A program made the position numbers and the translations under genes. From Chryseobacterium sp. GVT01B (GTDB taxonomy: Bacteria; Bacteroidota; Bacteroidia; Flavobacteriales; Weeksellaceae): a stretch of DNA of 64,000 bases. Position 1 is the first letter of the stretch. Each line of letters opens with the position of its first letter. A model generated the notes under the pieces. The model worked only from the letters and a program-made list of their open reading frames with translations, was not told the DNA's origin and made no database searches. This document shows positions 53,272-61,376 of this stretch, piece after piece. Location of the stretch: NCBI RefSeq assembly GCF_019970045.1, contig NZ_JAHXYI010000002.1, positions 310,001 through 374,000 on the forward strand, in the 5' to 3' direction.

Positions 53272-53304
53272 AACCCTGTCAAGGTGTAAAACCTTGACAG
53301 GGTT
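53272..53304. repeat. 33-bp palindromic element, copy B
   Basis: AACCCTGTCAAGGT, 5-base loop GTAAA, ACCTTGACAGGGTT: 14-bp perfect arms. It has the same 14-5-14 design as copy A at 8112-8144, with an identical core TGTCAAGGT. It lies between the gpmI and SUI1 genes. It may be a REP-like mobile palindrome. Confidence 0.8.
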
Positions 53305-53356
53305 GAAAAATTGAAATTTCATTGATTATTTCAGTTCATTAATCCGTAAATCTTTT

Positions 53357-53364
53357 TAATTTTG
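53357..53364 (+). promoter_or_regulatory. -7 box TAATTTTG of the SUI1 gene, leaderless
   Basis: Full match to TAnnTTTG with only 4 bases to the ATG at 53369, so the mRNA is likely without a leader. Confidence 0.55.
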
Positions 53365-53368
53365 CGGT

Positions 53369-53692
53369 ATGGATTTACGAGATCAATTGAAGAATCTTTT
53401 TCCTGATCATGAAGAGCAGGATTTTGAAATGCCTGAAGAGCAATTCAAGCAGAAAGAACCTTTGGTATGCAAGTTTGAGAAAAAAGGGAGAAACGGCAAG
53501 CCTGTAACTATTGTTGAAGGCTGGGAAGGCAGTGAGGAAGACCTGAAAAAAATCTCAAAGAAAATAAAAACCACCTTAGGTATAGGCGGTTCTGAGAAGG
53601 ATGGAACGATTATCATTCAAGGAGATAACCGTGATAAAATAATGAATATCCTTAAAGAAATGGGATATAAAACCAAACGTGTTGGCGGATAG
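53369..53692 (+). CDS. SUI1/eIF1-like translation factor (YciH family)
   Basis: A 107-residue protein. The SUI1 fold shows KGRNGKPVTIVEGWEG, LKKISKKIKTTLGIGGSEKDGTI and IQGDNRDKIMNILKEMGYKTKRVGG (in parts). It is the eIF1 homologue that can check start codons on the 30S subunit. Its own mRNA appears to be leaderless, a notable pairing with a role in initiation. The divergent gpmI lies 206 bases away. Confidence 0.9.
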   Translation: MDLRDQLKNLFPDHEEQDFEMPEEQFKQKEPLVCKFEKKGRNGKPVTIVEGWEGSEEDLKKISKKIKTTLGIGGSEKDGTIIIQGDNRDKIMNILKEMGYKTKRVGG

Positions 53693-53694
53693 AT

Positions 53695-54594
53695 CTAGAA
53701 GTAGATCTGCGTATCCGGCAGTAGGGTTTTTAAATTTTCAATTGTAGATTTTTCTATAGGATTTCCTGTAAGAATCAAAGTTTTCAGATTTTTCAACTGC
53801 TTGATTTCTACAGGAATATATTTCAGATTATTGTTAGCAAGATTCATACTGACTACACTTTTCAGCCCTTTTACTTTGGGTGAAATTTCCGAGATATTAT
53901 TTCCACTTACATTCAGAAATTCAAGATGCTGAGCTTTGAAAAGGTTTTCCGGAAGCTTGTTGATGGCATTCTGCTGCAGTTCAAGATATTTTAAGTTTTT
54001 AGGAAAAGACAAATTACCAAGGTCATTAATCTGATTATCAGAAAGATTCAGAAATTTAAGATTTTTGATCTGATCCAGTCTGTCAGCAATAAAACTGATC
54101 TGATTTCCCTGAAGGTTAATTTCTTCCAACGCTGCAATTTTCATAAGTGCTTCGGGGAAGGTATTCAGATTGTTGGCATCAAAATGTACTACTTTTAAGT
54201 TCTGGAGCTTTGCAATATTGGGATTAATGCTTGTCAGACTATTCAGATTCATTGAAAAAGTCGTCAGTTTCTTCAGCTTGCTTACCTCATCCGGGATGTA
54301 TTTAATGCTGTTTTCATTCACATTTAAAATCTCCAGTTCTTTCAACTCAAAGAGTTCCTGATCCATTTTCTCAAGCTTATTGGCCATGATATTCAGAAAG
54401 AATAAGGAATCAAGCTTCACGATCTGAGGAGGAAGATTAAACAATCCTTTTTCTCTGAAACTCATACTGTACACTGCTTTTTTACTGCTTAAAGCATCTT
54501 CAATATTGGTAAAAGTAGGATATTTCACAGGATCAATCTGTGCATTGATCTGAGAAAGTGATAGTATGGAAATAAGTAAAAAAAACTTTTTCAT
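53695..54594 (-). CDS. Secreted leucine-rich repeat protein
   Basis: A 299-residue exported protein. Signal peptide MKKFFLLISILSLSQINAQ, then about nine leucine-rich repeats of the LxxLxxLxLxxNxL(x)xLP type, such as LKELEILNVNENSIKYIP, LKFLNLSDNQIND and LKTLILTGNPIE. Start ATG 54594; an ATG two codons earlier is possible. It likely binds proteins in the periplasm or on the surface. No T9SS domain. It is downstream of the PhoX-like gene, with a terminator between. Confidence 0.9.
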   Translation of the reverse strand: MKKFFLLISILSLSQINAQIDPVKYPTFTNIEDALSSKKAVYSMSFREKGLFNLPPQIVKLDSLFFLNIMANKLEKMDQELFELKELEILNVNENSIKYIPDEVSKLKKLTTFSMNLNSLTSINPNIAKLQNLKVVHFDANNLNTFPEALMKIAALEEINLQGNQISFIADRLDQIKNLKFLNLSDNQINDLGNLSFPKNLKYLELQQNAINKLPENLFKAQHLEFLNVSGNNISEISPKVKGLKSVVSMNLANNNLKYIPVEIKQLKNLKTLILTGNPIEKSTIENLKTLLPDTQIYF

Positions 54595-54600
54595 AAACAT

Positions 54601-54637
54601 AAAAAGGTCTGCCAGCGACAGAAGCCACTGACAGACA
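54601..54637 (-). terminator. Terminator of the PhoX-like gene
   Basis: GTCTGCCAG and CTGACAGAC pair with one mismatch and are followed on the minus strand by five T. Confidence 0.65.
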
Positions 54638-54652
54638 AGAATTATAAATAAT

Positions 54653-56806
54653 TTATTTCTTTACAAGTTTGACTGTTTTCTGGAAACCTCCTTCAGCTTC
54701 AATATTTAAAACTAAAACACGAGATCCTTCCAACTGTTGTGTGAAATCCAGGTCCAATACTTTGTTTGTCCCGTTAAACTTCTTCGTAAATACGATTTTT
54801 CCGTCCATGCTGTAAGCGGTCACTGAAATATCTTTCAATCCTTTTACTGAATTGATTTTTACAATTCCTGAAGTAGGGTTTGGCGCTACCGTTACTATAT
54901 TTTCTGCAGTTTTGTTGTCGATAGTACCTAAAGTTCCTTCAGTTCCTAAGTTATTTTTAAGTGCAATTACGATGGTTGCCGATTTTCCTTTATAATTGAT
55001 TGTATTTCCTGTAGCATCCACATCTGTAGAGATTGTTGAGTCCGGGTGCTGAATAGAGAAGAAACCAAATTTATGATCAGGCGTAAATGTAAGTCCTGTA
55101 GGCTCTGAACCTGCCGGCATAGAAGCAAATAATTTCACTTTAGGGTTAGCCTGTGTATGATCCGGAGCAATTACCCAGATGTAGTTTTTACCTCCATCCT
55201 GAAGTACCCAAAGGTTTCCAAGTTCATCAAAAGTAAGGTTATCATTTCCGTCTCCCCAAGCTTCAGATTTCATTCCCTGAGCTGTATTGAAAGAATATAC
55301 AGAAGAACCTCCTCCTACGAATGTTTCTACCTGAGAAGCTGTAGTTCCGTTATCCTGTAGACGGTATACTCTGTCTAATCCTTTTGCTGTAAAATAGATT
55401 TTTCCGTCCAATGGGCTGATGTCAACATCTTCTACTCCATTAAATTTTGTTCCGCCCAATGACTGTGCAAGTGATGCCGTATTATTCTGGTCTGCTTTGG
55501 TTTTATTAGGAACCTGAACCCACGTTGCTGTAGTTCCTACCGGATCTCCCGCAGTTGATAATCCCTGATCTAATTTTAAAACATACAGATTTCCTGAAGA
55601 AAGGTTATTCGGAGTATCCATTACATATTTATACACCATGTGCGTTCCACCGTCTTCCCCATAATAAGCAGTTGTTCCTGTATTATTCACCACTACATTT
55701 TCGTGGTTCATGATTCCCATCTGCCAAAGTTTTCCTTTAGATCCGTCAGTATTTTTAGAAATCACCTGAGCTGTTGCAGGATCAATTTCTACCAACCAAC
55801 CGTAATCTTTGTATCCGTCATTGTTCACATCATTGGAAGTCACAGACTCTTCAGCGGTTACTACGGTTCCCCAAGGTGTAATTCCTCCTGAACAGTTTCT
55901 GATGGTTTGTACCAGACTTGGATCTGAGAAACTTACCGCTCTTGATTTTGTCAGTTGCCAAAGCTTTGAAGTTGCATTATAATTGATTTCTGCCATGGTA
56001 ACTCCTCCTGGATTCGTTTCATGGTTTACAGAAAGATATCCGTTCGTACTGCTTCCTGTTTTTGGAACATAAGCTGTAAAGTCATTCTGGCCTCCCACTA
56101 ATCCTCCTCCTTCTGTATAACTGTCTCCTTCTTTTAAAATAAGCTGGTATTTGTGTTCAGCAGGAATGATTAACTTATCAGTCTGTGCTGTAGGAACAAT
56201 TGAAGTAAAGCAGCTGATGTGTGTTCCGCTACAAGCAACAGGAATGGTTGTGTTAGGTGTAGTTTTCAGGTAAGCATCAATTCTTAAATCTGAACTGGTT
56301 GTGCTTCTGTTGTGCAATTCTATAGAAAGTCTGTTGACACCGTTTACAAATTTTGATTTTGGAATCGTGAAAAGGTTATAAACACTTTCTGCTGCTCCAT
56401 CTATAGTTGTAGATGAAAAAGTATTGAATGTAACAGCACCAGCAGGCATGTTGTCTCTTACTACTTCCTCTCCGTTAAGGTATACTATAATACCGTCATC
56501 TCTCATTATTCCCAATTCCATATTATCGGAAAGCGTAGAAAGATCTACTGTAAAATCTTTAGCAAAATAAGCTGTAGTAAGCCCTGAGTTGATGGTTGTA
56601 GTTACAGGATCTCCATATCCTAACGGACCGTTTCCTACCGCCCATGTTGAAATGTCATAAGTCTGGGCATTCCATCCGGCAGGCTGAGCCTGATTGTTAT
56701 CTTTGTAGCTCCAAGATGCATTCTTATTGAATATCAGAGTTTGCGCCTGAATACCAGAACTGGCCAGTATAGCCAAAGCTCCCACTGTTAGTAGTTTTTT
56801 CTTCAT
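54653..56806 (-). CDS. PhoX-like alkaline phosphatase domain protein with T9SS type A sorting domain
   Basis: A 717-residue secreted protein. Signal peptide MKKKLLTVGALAILASSGIQAQ. An N-terminal about 190-residue beta domain precedes the PhoX/DUF839 beta-propeller, with the family-typical GGITPWGTVVTAEE, NHENVVV, YYGEDGGTHMVYKYV and FNGVEDVDISPLDGKIYF. The end is a T9SS domain (NIVTVAPNPTSGIVKINSV...). PhoX enzymes free phosphate from esters with Ca/Fe. It is likely surface-exposed. It lies downstream of the di-heme peroxidase gene in the same direction, but has its own -7 box. Confidence 0.88.
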   Translation of the reverse strand: MKKKLLTVGALAILASSGIQAQTLIFNKNASWSYKDNNQAQPAGWNAQTYDISTWAVGNGPLGYGDPVTTTINSGLTTAYFAKDFTVDLSTLSDNMELGIMRDDGIIVYLNGEEVVRDNMPAGAVTFNTFSSTTIDGAAESVYNLFTIPKSKFVNGVNRLSIELHNRSTTSSDLRIDAYLKTTPNTTIPVACSGTHISCFTSIVPTAQTDKLIIPAEHKYQLILKEGDSYTEGGGLVGGQNDFTAYVPKTGSSTNGYLSVNHETNPGGVTMAEINYNATSKLWQLTKSRAVSFSDPSLVQTIRNCSGGITPWGTVVTAEESVTSNDVNNDGYKDYGWLVEIDPATAQVISKNTDGSKGKLWQMGIMNHENVVVNNTGTTAYYGEDGGTHMVYKYVMDTPNNLSSGNLYVLKLDQGLSTAGDPVGTTATWVQVPNKTKADQNNTASLAQSLGGTKFNGVEDVDISPLDGKIYFTAKGLDRVYRLQDNGTTASQVETFVGGGSSVYSFNTAQGMKSEAWGDGNDNLTFDELGNLWVLQDGGKNYIWVIAPDHTQANPKVKLFASMPAGSEPTGLTFTPDHKFGFFSIQHPDSTISTDVDATGNTINYKGKSATIVIALKNNLGTEGTLGTIDNKTAENIVTVAPNPTSGIVKINSVKGLKDISVTAYSMDGKIVFTKKFNGTNKVLDLDFTQQLEGSRVLVLNIEAEGGFQKTVKLVKK

Positions 56807-57120
56807 TTTTTATTTGATTTATTAGACACTGCAAAACTATTTTTTTAGAGCTTTTACTCTGTTAATAGGATTTTAAATATAAATCAGCAAATATTAACTT
56901 ATCAAAAACCTAATGTTAATGGGATTAATTTTTTGTTAAATGATACGGATTACGGGGTGCGGGATTTCGGGATGTGGGTGCAAATACAGAAATTCAGGGA
57001 TGAAATAAGCTGAGCAGCTGATGTGTTTTTTTGCGTATTTTCAATTATAACACATTATAATCCGAACCTCGTACCCCGGAACCGCATTTCAAAACCCCGC
57101 ATCTCGAATCCCGCACCCGC
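56807..57120. other. Intergenic stretch with GC-rich inverted repeat
   Basis: Contains the PhoX-like gene promoter at 56832-56839 and a GC-rich imperfect inverted repeat: GGGGTGCGGGATTTCGGGAT (from 56954) pairs with the region 57095-57119 (its complement reads GGGTGCGGGATTCGAGATGC). The GC content is far above the rest of the intergenic DNA. It looks like a repeated element of the genus. No gene is called. Confidence 0.6.
56832..56839 (-). promoter_or_regulatory. -7 box TAGTTTTG of the PhoX-like gene
   Basis: Full match to TAnnTTTG on the minus strand, 25 bases before the start at 56806. Confidence 0.5.
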
Positions 57121-58950
57121 CTATTTCGCTTTACTCACATCTGTAAGGGAATTCAGAAAGGCTATAATCTGTTTTATTTCTGTTTCGGTAAGATTTAATT
57201 TATCCGGTGCAAGGGTTTGGTTTTTCATTTTTAATCCTAATCCTTCTCCGCCTCCTTCATTATAAAAGTCAAGAACTTCTTCTAATGTATTAAAAGCTCC
57301 GTTATGAAAATAAGGTTTGGTAAGAGCAATATTTCTAACGGTTACTGTTTTAAAAGAATAATCATAAATCCATGATTTTTCCTTTTTTACAGGACTGTTT
57401 CCTCTTCCAAGATCCTGATCAAGCTCCACAGGAAGCTGTTTGATTGGTCTGCTAGGTATTCCCAGTACTTCAGATTCATTTTCATTAAAAAACGGCGGCA
57501 CCAATCCGGAAAATGTGGGTGTAAAGTGACAGGTTGCACAATTGGCTTTTCCCATAAACAGGTTGAATCCTTTTTTCACATCTTCAGAAACATTTTTTTC
57601 ATTCCTCATAAAACGATCGAAATCGCTGTCAAAGGAATATAATGAAGCCACATAAGAGCTTAATGCTTTTGAAAAATTTTCTTTGGTGATCTTTCCATCC
57701 TTAAAAGCTGCACGAAAAGCCTTTTTATATTCAGGTTTTGTTTTTAATTTCTGAATAATACTTTCATAGCTTGTATTGAATTCCTGTTCATTATAAATGA
57801 CGTGTTCTGCCTGCTGTTCCAGATAAAAAGCGCGAAGGTCATAGAAAAATCTCTTGGCAAAAACAGCATTATATAAAGACGGTGAGTTTCTCAGTACTGT
57901 TTTTCCTTCTACATTGCTTTGTGATTTTGCCTTAAGGTCTGTAAAAGCATTTTCCTGAAGATGACAGGTGGCACAGCTCATCTTTGCATTACCGCTTAAG
58001 TTCTGATCATAGAAAATGGATTTCCCAAGGCTGCGGAGTTCTGGATTATCTTCTGAGGATTTCAATAAGGTATAAAAATACGGATCTAAAAAATCACTGC
58101 TGAAAAAGTTCTTATTTCCGACATTCCAACCAGAGAATTCTTTAAGATCATCAGGCCTTCCATCCCATTTCCCCAACTCTTCGTATAAAGGCTGTATGTA
58201 TTTTTTGTAAAACTCAATTCTGTCAAAAGTTTCAAAATCGGTATTTTTTGAAAGATAATTAATTGCGTTTGTTAAAGTCTGATTGGCTTTCTGCGTATTA
58301 TAATTCTTAAAATAAGGATCATCATTAATATATTTCTGCATCCCTGAAAAAGCATGACTGGCTTCTTCGGAAACATTCAAAGAACCTGGAGTATCAAAAC
58401 CTGTCACTCCGAGAGAATAGATTCTGATCAGCTCAATACGCAAAGGTAATGTCTTATTATTTCCTTTGCTCAAACCATTTTTCAAAGCACTTAGATAAAA
58501 CCCGGAATAGCTGTTGTATAAAAAGGTAGTAATTGTTTTGATCTTTTCTTTTTCATTTCCTGCTTCATCTGAAAATATTAATTCATCCAGCACCTGCAAT
58601 CCTTCAGGAGGAAGTGTATAAGCAGACGTTCCAGCGGCTTCAATATGAAACAATGGGGCTGCATTCAGATGGGTTTTGGTGAATTCAGGATAATGATAAG
58701 CCACATAAAATTCTATTTCTTTGAATGAATTTCTGGTACTGCTCAGTGATTTCTGTAATTCTTCAAGGGAAATTTGGTCTTCTGAGAACTTATCAACATC
58801 TGATTTCAGCTGTTCAAGCTTAGTTTTGAAGTTGGACAACCCTTTATTGACAAATGTATTTTCACTTTCTTTTCCTTTATAAACAGGATTAAAAGACATT
58901 ACTGCAAATCCTATCAGAAGGACGATTACAAGCAGTGGATAAGATCTCAT
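57121..58950 (-). CDS. Di-heme cytochrome c peroxidase family protein
   Basis: A 609-residue exported protein. One N-terminal hydrophobic segment (LLVIVLLIGFAVMSF) serves as anchor or signal. Two heme-binding motifs CATCH occur near residues 326 and 470, each as in MauG/CcpA peroxidases; the second is followed by PTFSG. LTKPYFHNGAFNTLEEVLDFYNEGG is the usual C-terminal segment. The first 300 residues before the heme domain are long and of unknown fold. It reduces peroxide in the periplasm. The PhoX-like gene follows after 314 bases. Confidence 0.9.
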   Translation of the reverse strand: MRSYPLLVIVLLIGFAVMSFNPVYKGKESENTFVNKGLSNFKTKLEQLKSDVDKFSEDQISLEELQKSLSSTRNSFKEIEFYVAYHYPEFTKTHLNAAPLFHIEAAGTSAYTLPPEGLQVLDELIFSDEAGNEKEKIKTITTFLYNSYSGFYLSALKNGLSKGNNKTLPLRIELIRIYSLGVTGFDTPGSLNVSEEASHAFSGMQKYINDDPYFKNYNTQKANQTLTNAINYLSKNTDFETFDRIEFYKKYIQPLYEELGKWDGRPDDLKEFSGWNVGNKNFFSSDFLDPYFYTLLKSSEDNPELRSLGKSIFYDQNLSGNAKMSCATCHLQENAFTDLKAKSQSNVEGKTVLRNSPSLYNAVFAKRFFYDLRAFYLEQQAEHVIYNEQEFNTSYESIIQKLKTKPEYKKAFRAAFKDGKITKENFSKALSSYVASLYSFDSDFDRFMRNEKNVSEDVKKGFNLFMGKANCATCHFTPTFSGLVPPFFNENESEVLGIPSRPIKQLPVELDQDLGRGNSPVKKEKSWIYDYSFKTVTVRNIALTKPYFHNGAFNTLEEVLDFYNEGGGEGLGLKMKNQTLAPDKLNLTETEIKQIIAFLNSLTDVSKAK

Positions 58951-58963
58951 GAATTTTTAGCGG

Positions 58964-58971
58964 CAAAAGTA
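58964..58971 (-). promoter_or_regulatory. -7 box TACTTTTG of the cytochrome peroxidase gene
   Basis: Full match to TAnnTTTG on the minus strand, 13 bases before the ATG at 58950, so the leader is very short. Confidence 0.5.
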
Positions 58972-59183
58972 TTGATCTGATGTTATCTCAGTTTTAATAA
59001 CAGATTAAATAATGTTTATATTTCTGATATCATATTTTTCACTAATTTTAAACCCCGAAATCAAATTCATTATTCTAAAGGAAACGGTTATTCGAAATAC
59101 CGGTAAAAATAATGGCGGGAGATTATTGGGCGAGGATTTTTTTAAATTGGATTCAACACATCAAAAAAAACTAAAATAGTATT

Positions 59184-59669
59184 ATGAAAACAAAACTATG
59201 GTTTGCTGTTGCAGCAAGTTTCCTTTCTCTGACGGCATTTTCACAAAAGAAAAAGCAAACGGAAAACCAGTCCGTAAAGCCACAGGAAATGGCTGTCTAT
59301 GCAGAAAAAAAAGGTTCTGATTATTATCTGGTCCGCCTTGAAAAGGATAAAAACATCCCCAATGTTTATGTATATTCCAACGGTGTTACCAAGCCTTATA
59401 AAAATTATTCTGATCTGAAAGATATTGTAGCAGAATTCCCGGGAATGATGACTTCCAACAATTCCACAAAGGAAGAACTGATTTCTATTCTTAAAAAAGA
59501 TGAACATTTCTACGAAATCACCTCACAGAGGAAAGATCCTAAAAATATTGAAAAAACTGTCATTACTGTGTATGAGGTAATGAACGGCCAGAAAAGAATT
59601 GTAGAAGAATACAATGATATCTATGAAGTGATGGCATCTCCTTATAAAGAAGCCATTATGATTAATTAA
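59184..59669 (+). CDS. Uncharacterised exported protein
   Basis: A 161-residue protein I cannot assign. A clean signal peptide (MKTKLWFAVAASFLSLTAFS) is followed by a basic KKKQ and then a mixed alpha/beta domain without known motif (YVYSNGVTKPYKNYSDLK, VITVYEVMNGQKRIVEEY). It may be a small periplasmic protein. The nucleoside phosphorylase gene begins 22 bases after its stop, so they may be co-transcribed. Confidence 0.75.
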   Translation: MKTKLWFAVAASFLSLTAFSQKKKQTENQSVKPQEMAVYAEKKGSDYYLVRLEKDKNIPNVYVYSNGVTKPYKNYSDLKDIVAEFPGMMTSNNSTKEELISILKKDEHFYEITSQRKDPKNIEKTVITVYEVMNGQKRIVEEYNDIYEVMASPYKEAIMIN

Positions 59670-59691
59670 AAAAACAAAAAATATACATATT

Positions 59692-60546
59692 ATGCTAAAC
59701 AAACTTGCTGCCTCAGAACTTGTTCTGAATGAAGACGGAAGTGTATACCACCTGAATCTTTTACCTGAAGATATTGCTGACAAAATCATCCTTGTGGGTG
59801 ATCCTGACAGAGTGGCAAAAGTTTCAAAATACTTTGATACTGTAGAAATTAAAAAAAATAAAAGAGAATTTTACACGCATACAGGAACGCTTCGTGGAGA
59901 AAGAATTACTGTAATGTCTACGGGTATCGGAACTGAAAACATCGATATCGTAATGAACGAACTGGATGCTTTAGTGAACATCGATCTTAAAAATAAAGAA
60001 TTTAAGACTGAACATAAAGCTCTTGAGTTATTCCGTATGGGAACTTGTGGAAGCGTAAACCCGGATGTACAGGTTGATAATATGCTGATTACCCAAAATG
60101 TAGTAGGATTAGACGGATTGATGCATTTCTATCAGGATTATAACTTTGAAAATGAGTTTTCCAAAAACTTCTTAGAAAAATTCCCTTACGAAAGAATCAA
60201 GCCGATGCTTTATTTCTCAGACTGGGCGGAAGAAATGGGAGAATATTACAAAGATGCCAAATACCACGGGAATACGGCAACATTCCCAGGGTTCTATGCT
60301 CCACAGGGAAGACAGCTTCGTCTAAAGGCAGTAGATGACAAATTCTTAGAAACATTGAATGATCTTGGAATCACCAATTTCGAGATGGAAACCTCTGCAA
60401 TCTATGCACTTTCAAAATTATTAGGACACAAAGCAATTACTGTAAACAATGTTATTGCCAACAGAAGACGCGGTGAATTCTCTGCAGACCACCATGCTTC
60501 TGAGAAAAACCTTATTGATTGGGTATTGGAAAGAATTATTAAATAA
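59692..60546 (+). CDS. Nucleoside phosphorylase (uridine phosphorylase-like)
   Basis: A 284-residue phosphorylase of the PNP/UDP family. IILVGDPDRVAKVSKYFD is the phosphate-binding start, STGIGTENIDIVMNEL and FRMGTCGSV are typical, and NFEMETSAIYALSKLLG with the Met-Glu pair forms the nucleoside ribose site. It splits a nucleoside with phosphate; base specificity is uncertain. A hairpin terminator follows. Confidence 0.92.
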   Translation: MLNKLAASELVLNEDGSVYHLNLLPEDIADKIILVGDPDRVAKVSKYFDTVEIKKNKREFYTHTGTLRGERITVMSTGIGTENIDIVMNELDALVNIDLKNKEFKTEHKALELFRMGTCGSVNPDVQVDNMLITQNVVGLDGLMHFYQDYNFENEFSKNFLEKFPYERIKPMLYFSDWAEEMGEYYKDAKYHGNTATFPGFYAPQGRQLRLKAVDDKFLETLNDLGITNFEMETSAIYALSKLLGHKAITVNNVIANRRRGEFSADHHASEKNLIDWVLERIIK

Positions 60547-60566
60547 TTATTTTATTGATATAATAC

Positions 60567-60600
60567 AAAACCTCTGGAAGTTGTTTCCGGAGGTTTTTTT
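60567..60600 (+). terminator. Terminator of the nucleoside phosphorylase gene
   Basis: AAAACCTCTGGAA and TTCCGGAGGTTTT form a 13-bp stem with one G-U pair and a T tract after it. Confidence 0.85.
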
Positions 60601-60680
60601 ATAATTTTTGGCTAAAGCCAATTGAATTTTCATCTGTTAAAAAACAGGCTCCCTTCGTCTACATTCAGGATATTAACCCG
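60601..60680. repeat. Dispersed GGCTAAAGCC-type element before the tandem array
   Basis: TTTTGGCTAAAGCCAATTGA at 60607-60626 is a near match to 47593-47608, and TTCCTATTGA follows at 60681. It shows the element is present in at least two places in the window. Confidence 0.5.
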
Positions 60681-61376
60681 TTCCTATTGAATTTTGCTGA
60701 ATTTTGATTCTTCCACGATGAGTAGAACTCACCACTCATTTTGTCATTCCGTAGGAATCTAAATATAAGACTTTAAAAAGCAGCGTAGAGATTCCTTCGG
60801 AATGACAGAGGTCTCAATAGAAATGTCGTAAACAAAAATGGATTAAAAACTGATGATAAAAATTACAAATGAAAAATTCCTGGATCAGGATACTGAATTT
60901 ATTTTAACAGGCTAAAGCCATTCTCATTGAATTTTACTGAATTTTGATTCTTTCACGATGAATAAAACTTATCACCCATCCTGTCATTCCGTAGGAATCC
61001 AAATACACAAGTTTTTAAAATAACGTAGAGATTCCTGCGGAATGACAAAGGTGTCAATAGAAATTTTGTATGGAAAAATAGATTAAAAACTGATGATAAA
61101 AATTACAAATGAAAAGTCTTAGGATCAGGATACTGAATTTATTTTAACAGGCTAAAGCCATTCTCATTGAATTTTACTGAATTTTGATTCTTTCACGATG
61201 AATAAAACTTATCACCCATCTTGTCATTCCGTAGGAATCTAAATACAAGACTTTAAAAAGCAGCGTAGAGATTCCTAAGGAATGACAGAGTTGTCAATAG
61301 AAATTTTGTATGGAAAAATGGATTAAAAACTGATGATAAAAATTACAAATGAAAAGTCCTAGGATCAGGATATTGA
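60681..61376. repeat. Three tandem copies of a 240-bp unit
   Basis: Units 60688-60927, 60928-61167 and 61168-61376 (partial) repeat with an exact 240-bp period. Each contains an inverted repeat with TGTCATTCCGTAGGAATC on the left and a right arm like GATTCCTTCGGAATGACA, spaced by about 28 bases. Each also ends with a stretch matching the 3' end of the epimerase gene at 61343. In the first two units this stretch reads, on the minus strand, QYPDPGIFHL or QYPDPKTFHL and stop. They thus seem to be duplications that took the gene tail along. Confidence 0.92.
60742..60807. repeat. Inverted repeat TGTCATTCC...GGAATGACA, first unit
   Basis: Arms 60742-60760 and 60789-60807, 19 bases each with one mismatch. 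The other units have the same at 60982-61047 and 61222-61287. Left arms are nearly constant; right arms vary in the two central bases (TTCGG, TGCGG, TAAGG). Confidence 0.85.

Noticed and set aside
60681..61376. CRISPR array
   Set aside because: Units are 240 bp and nearly identical through their whole length, without distinct spacers.
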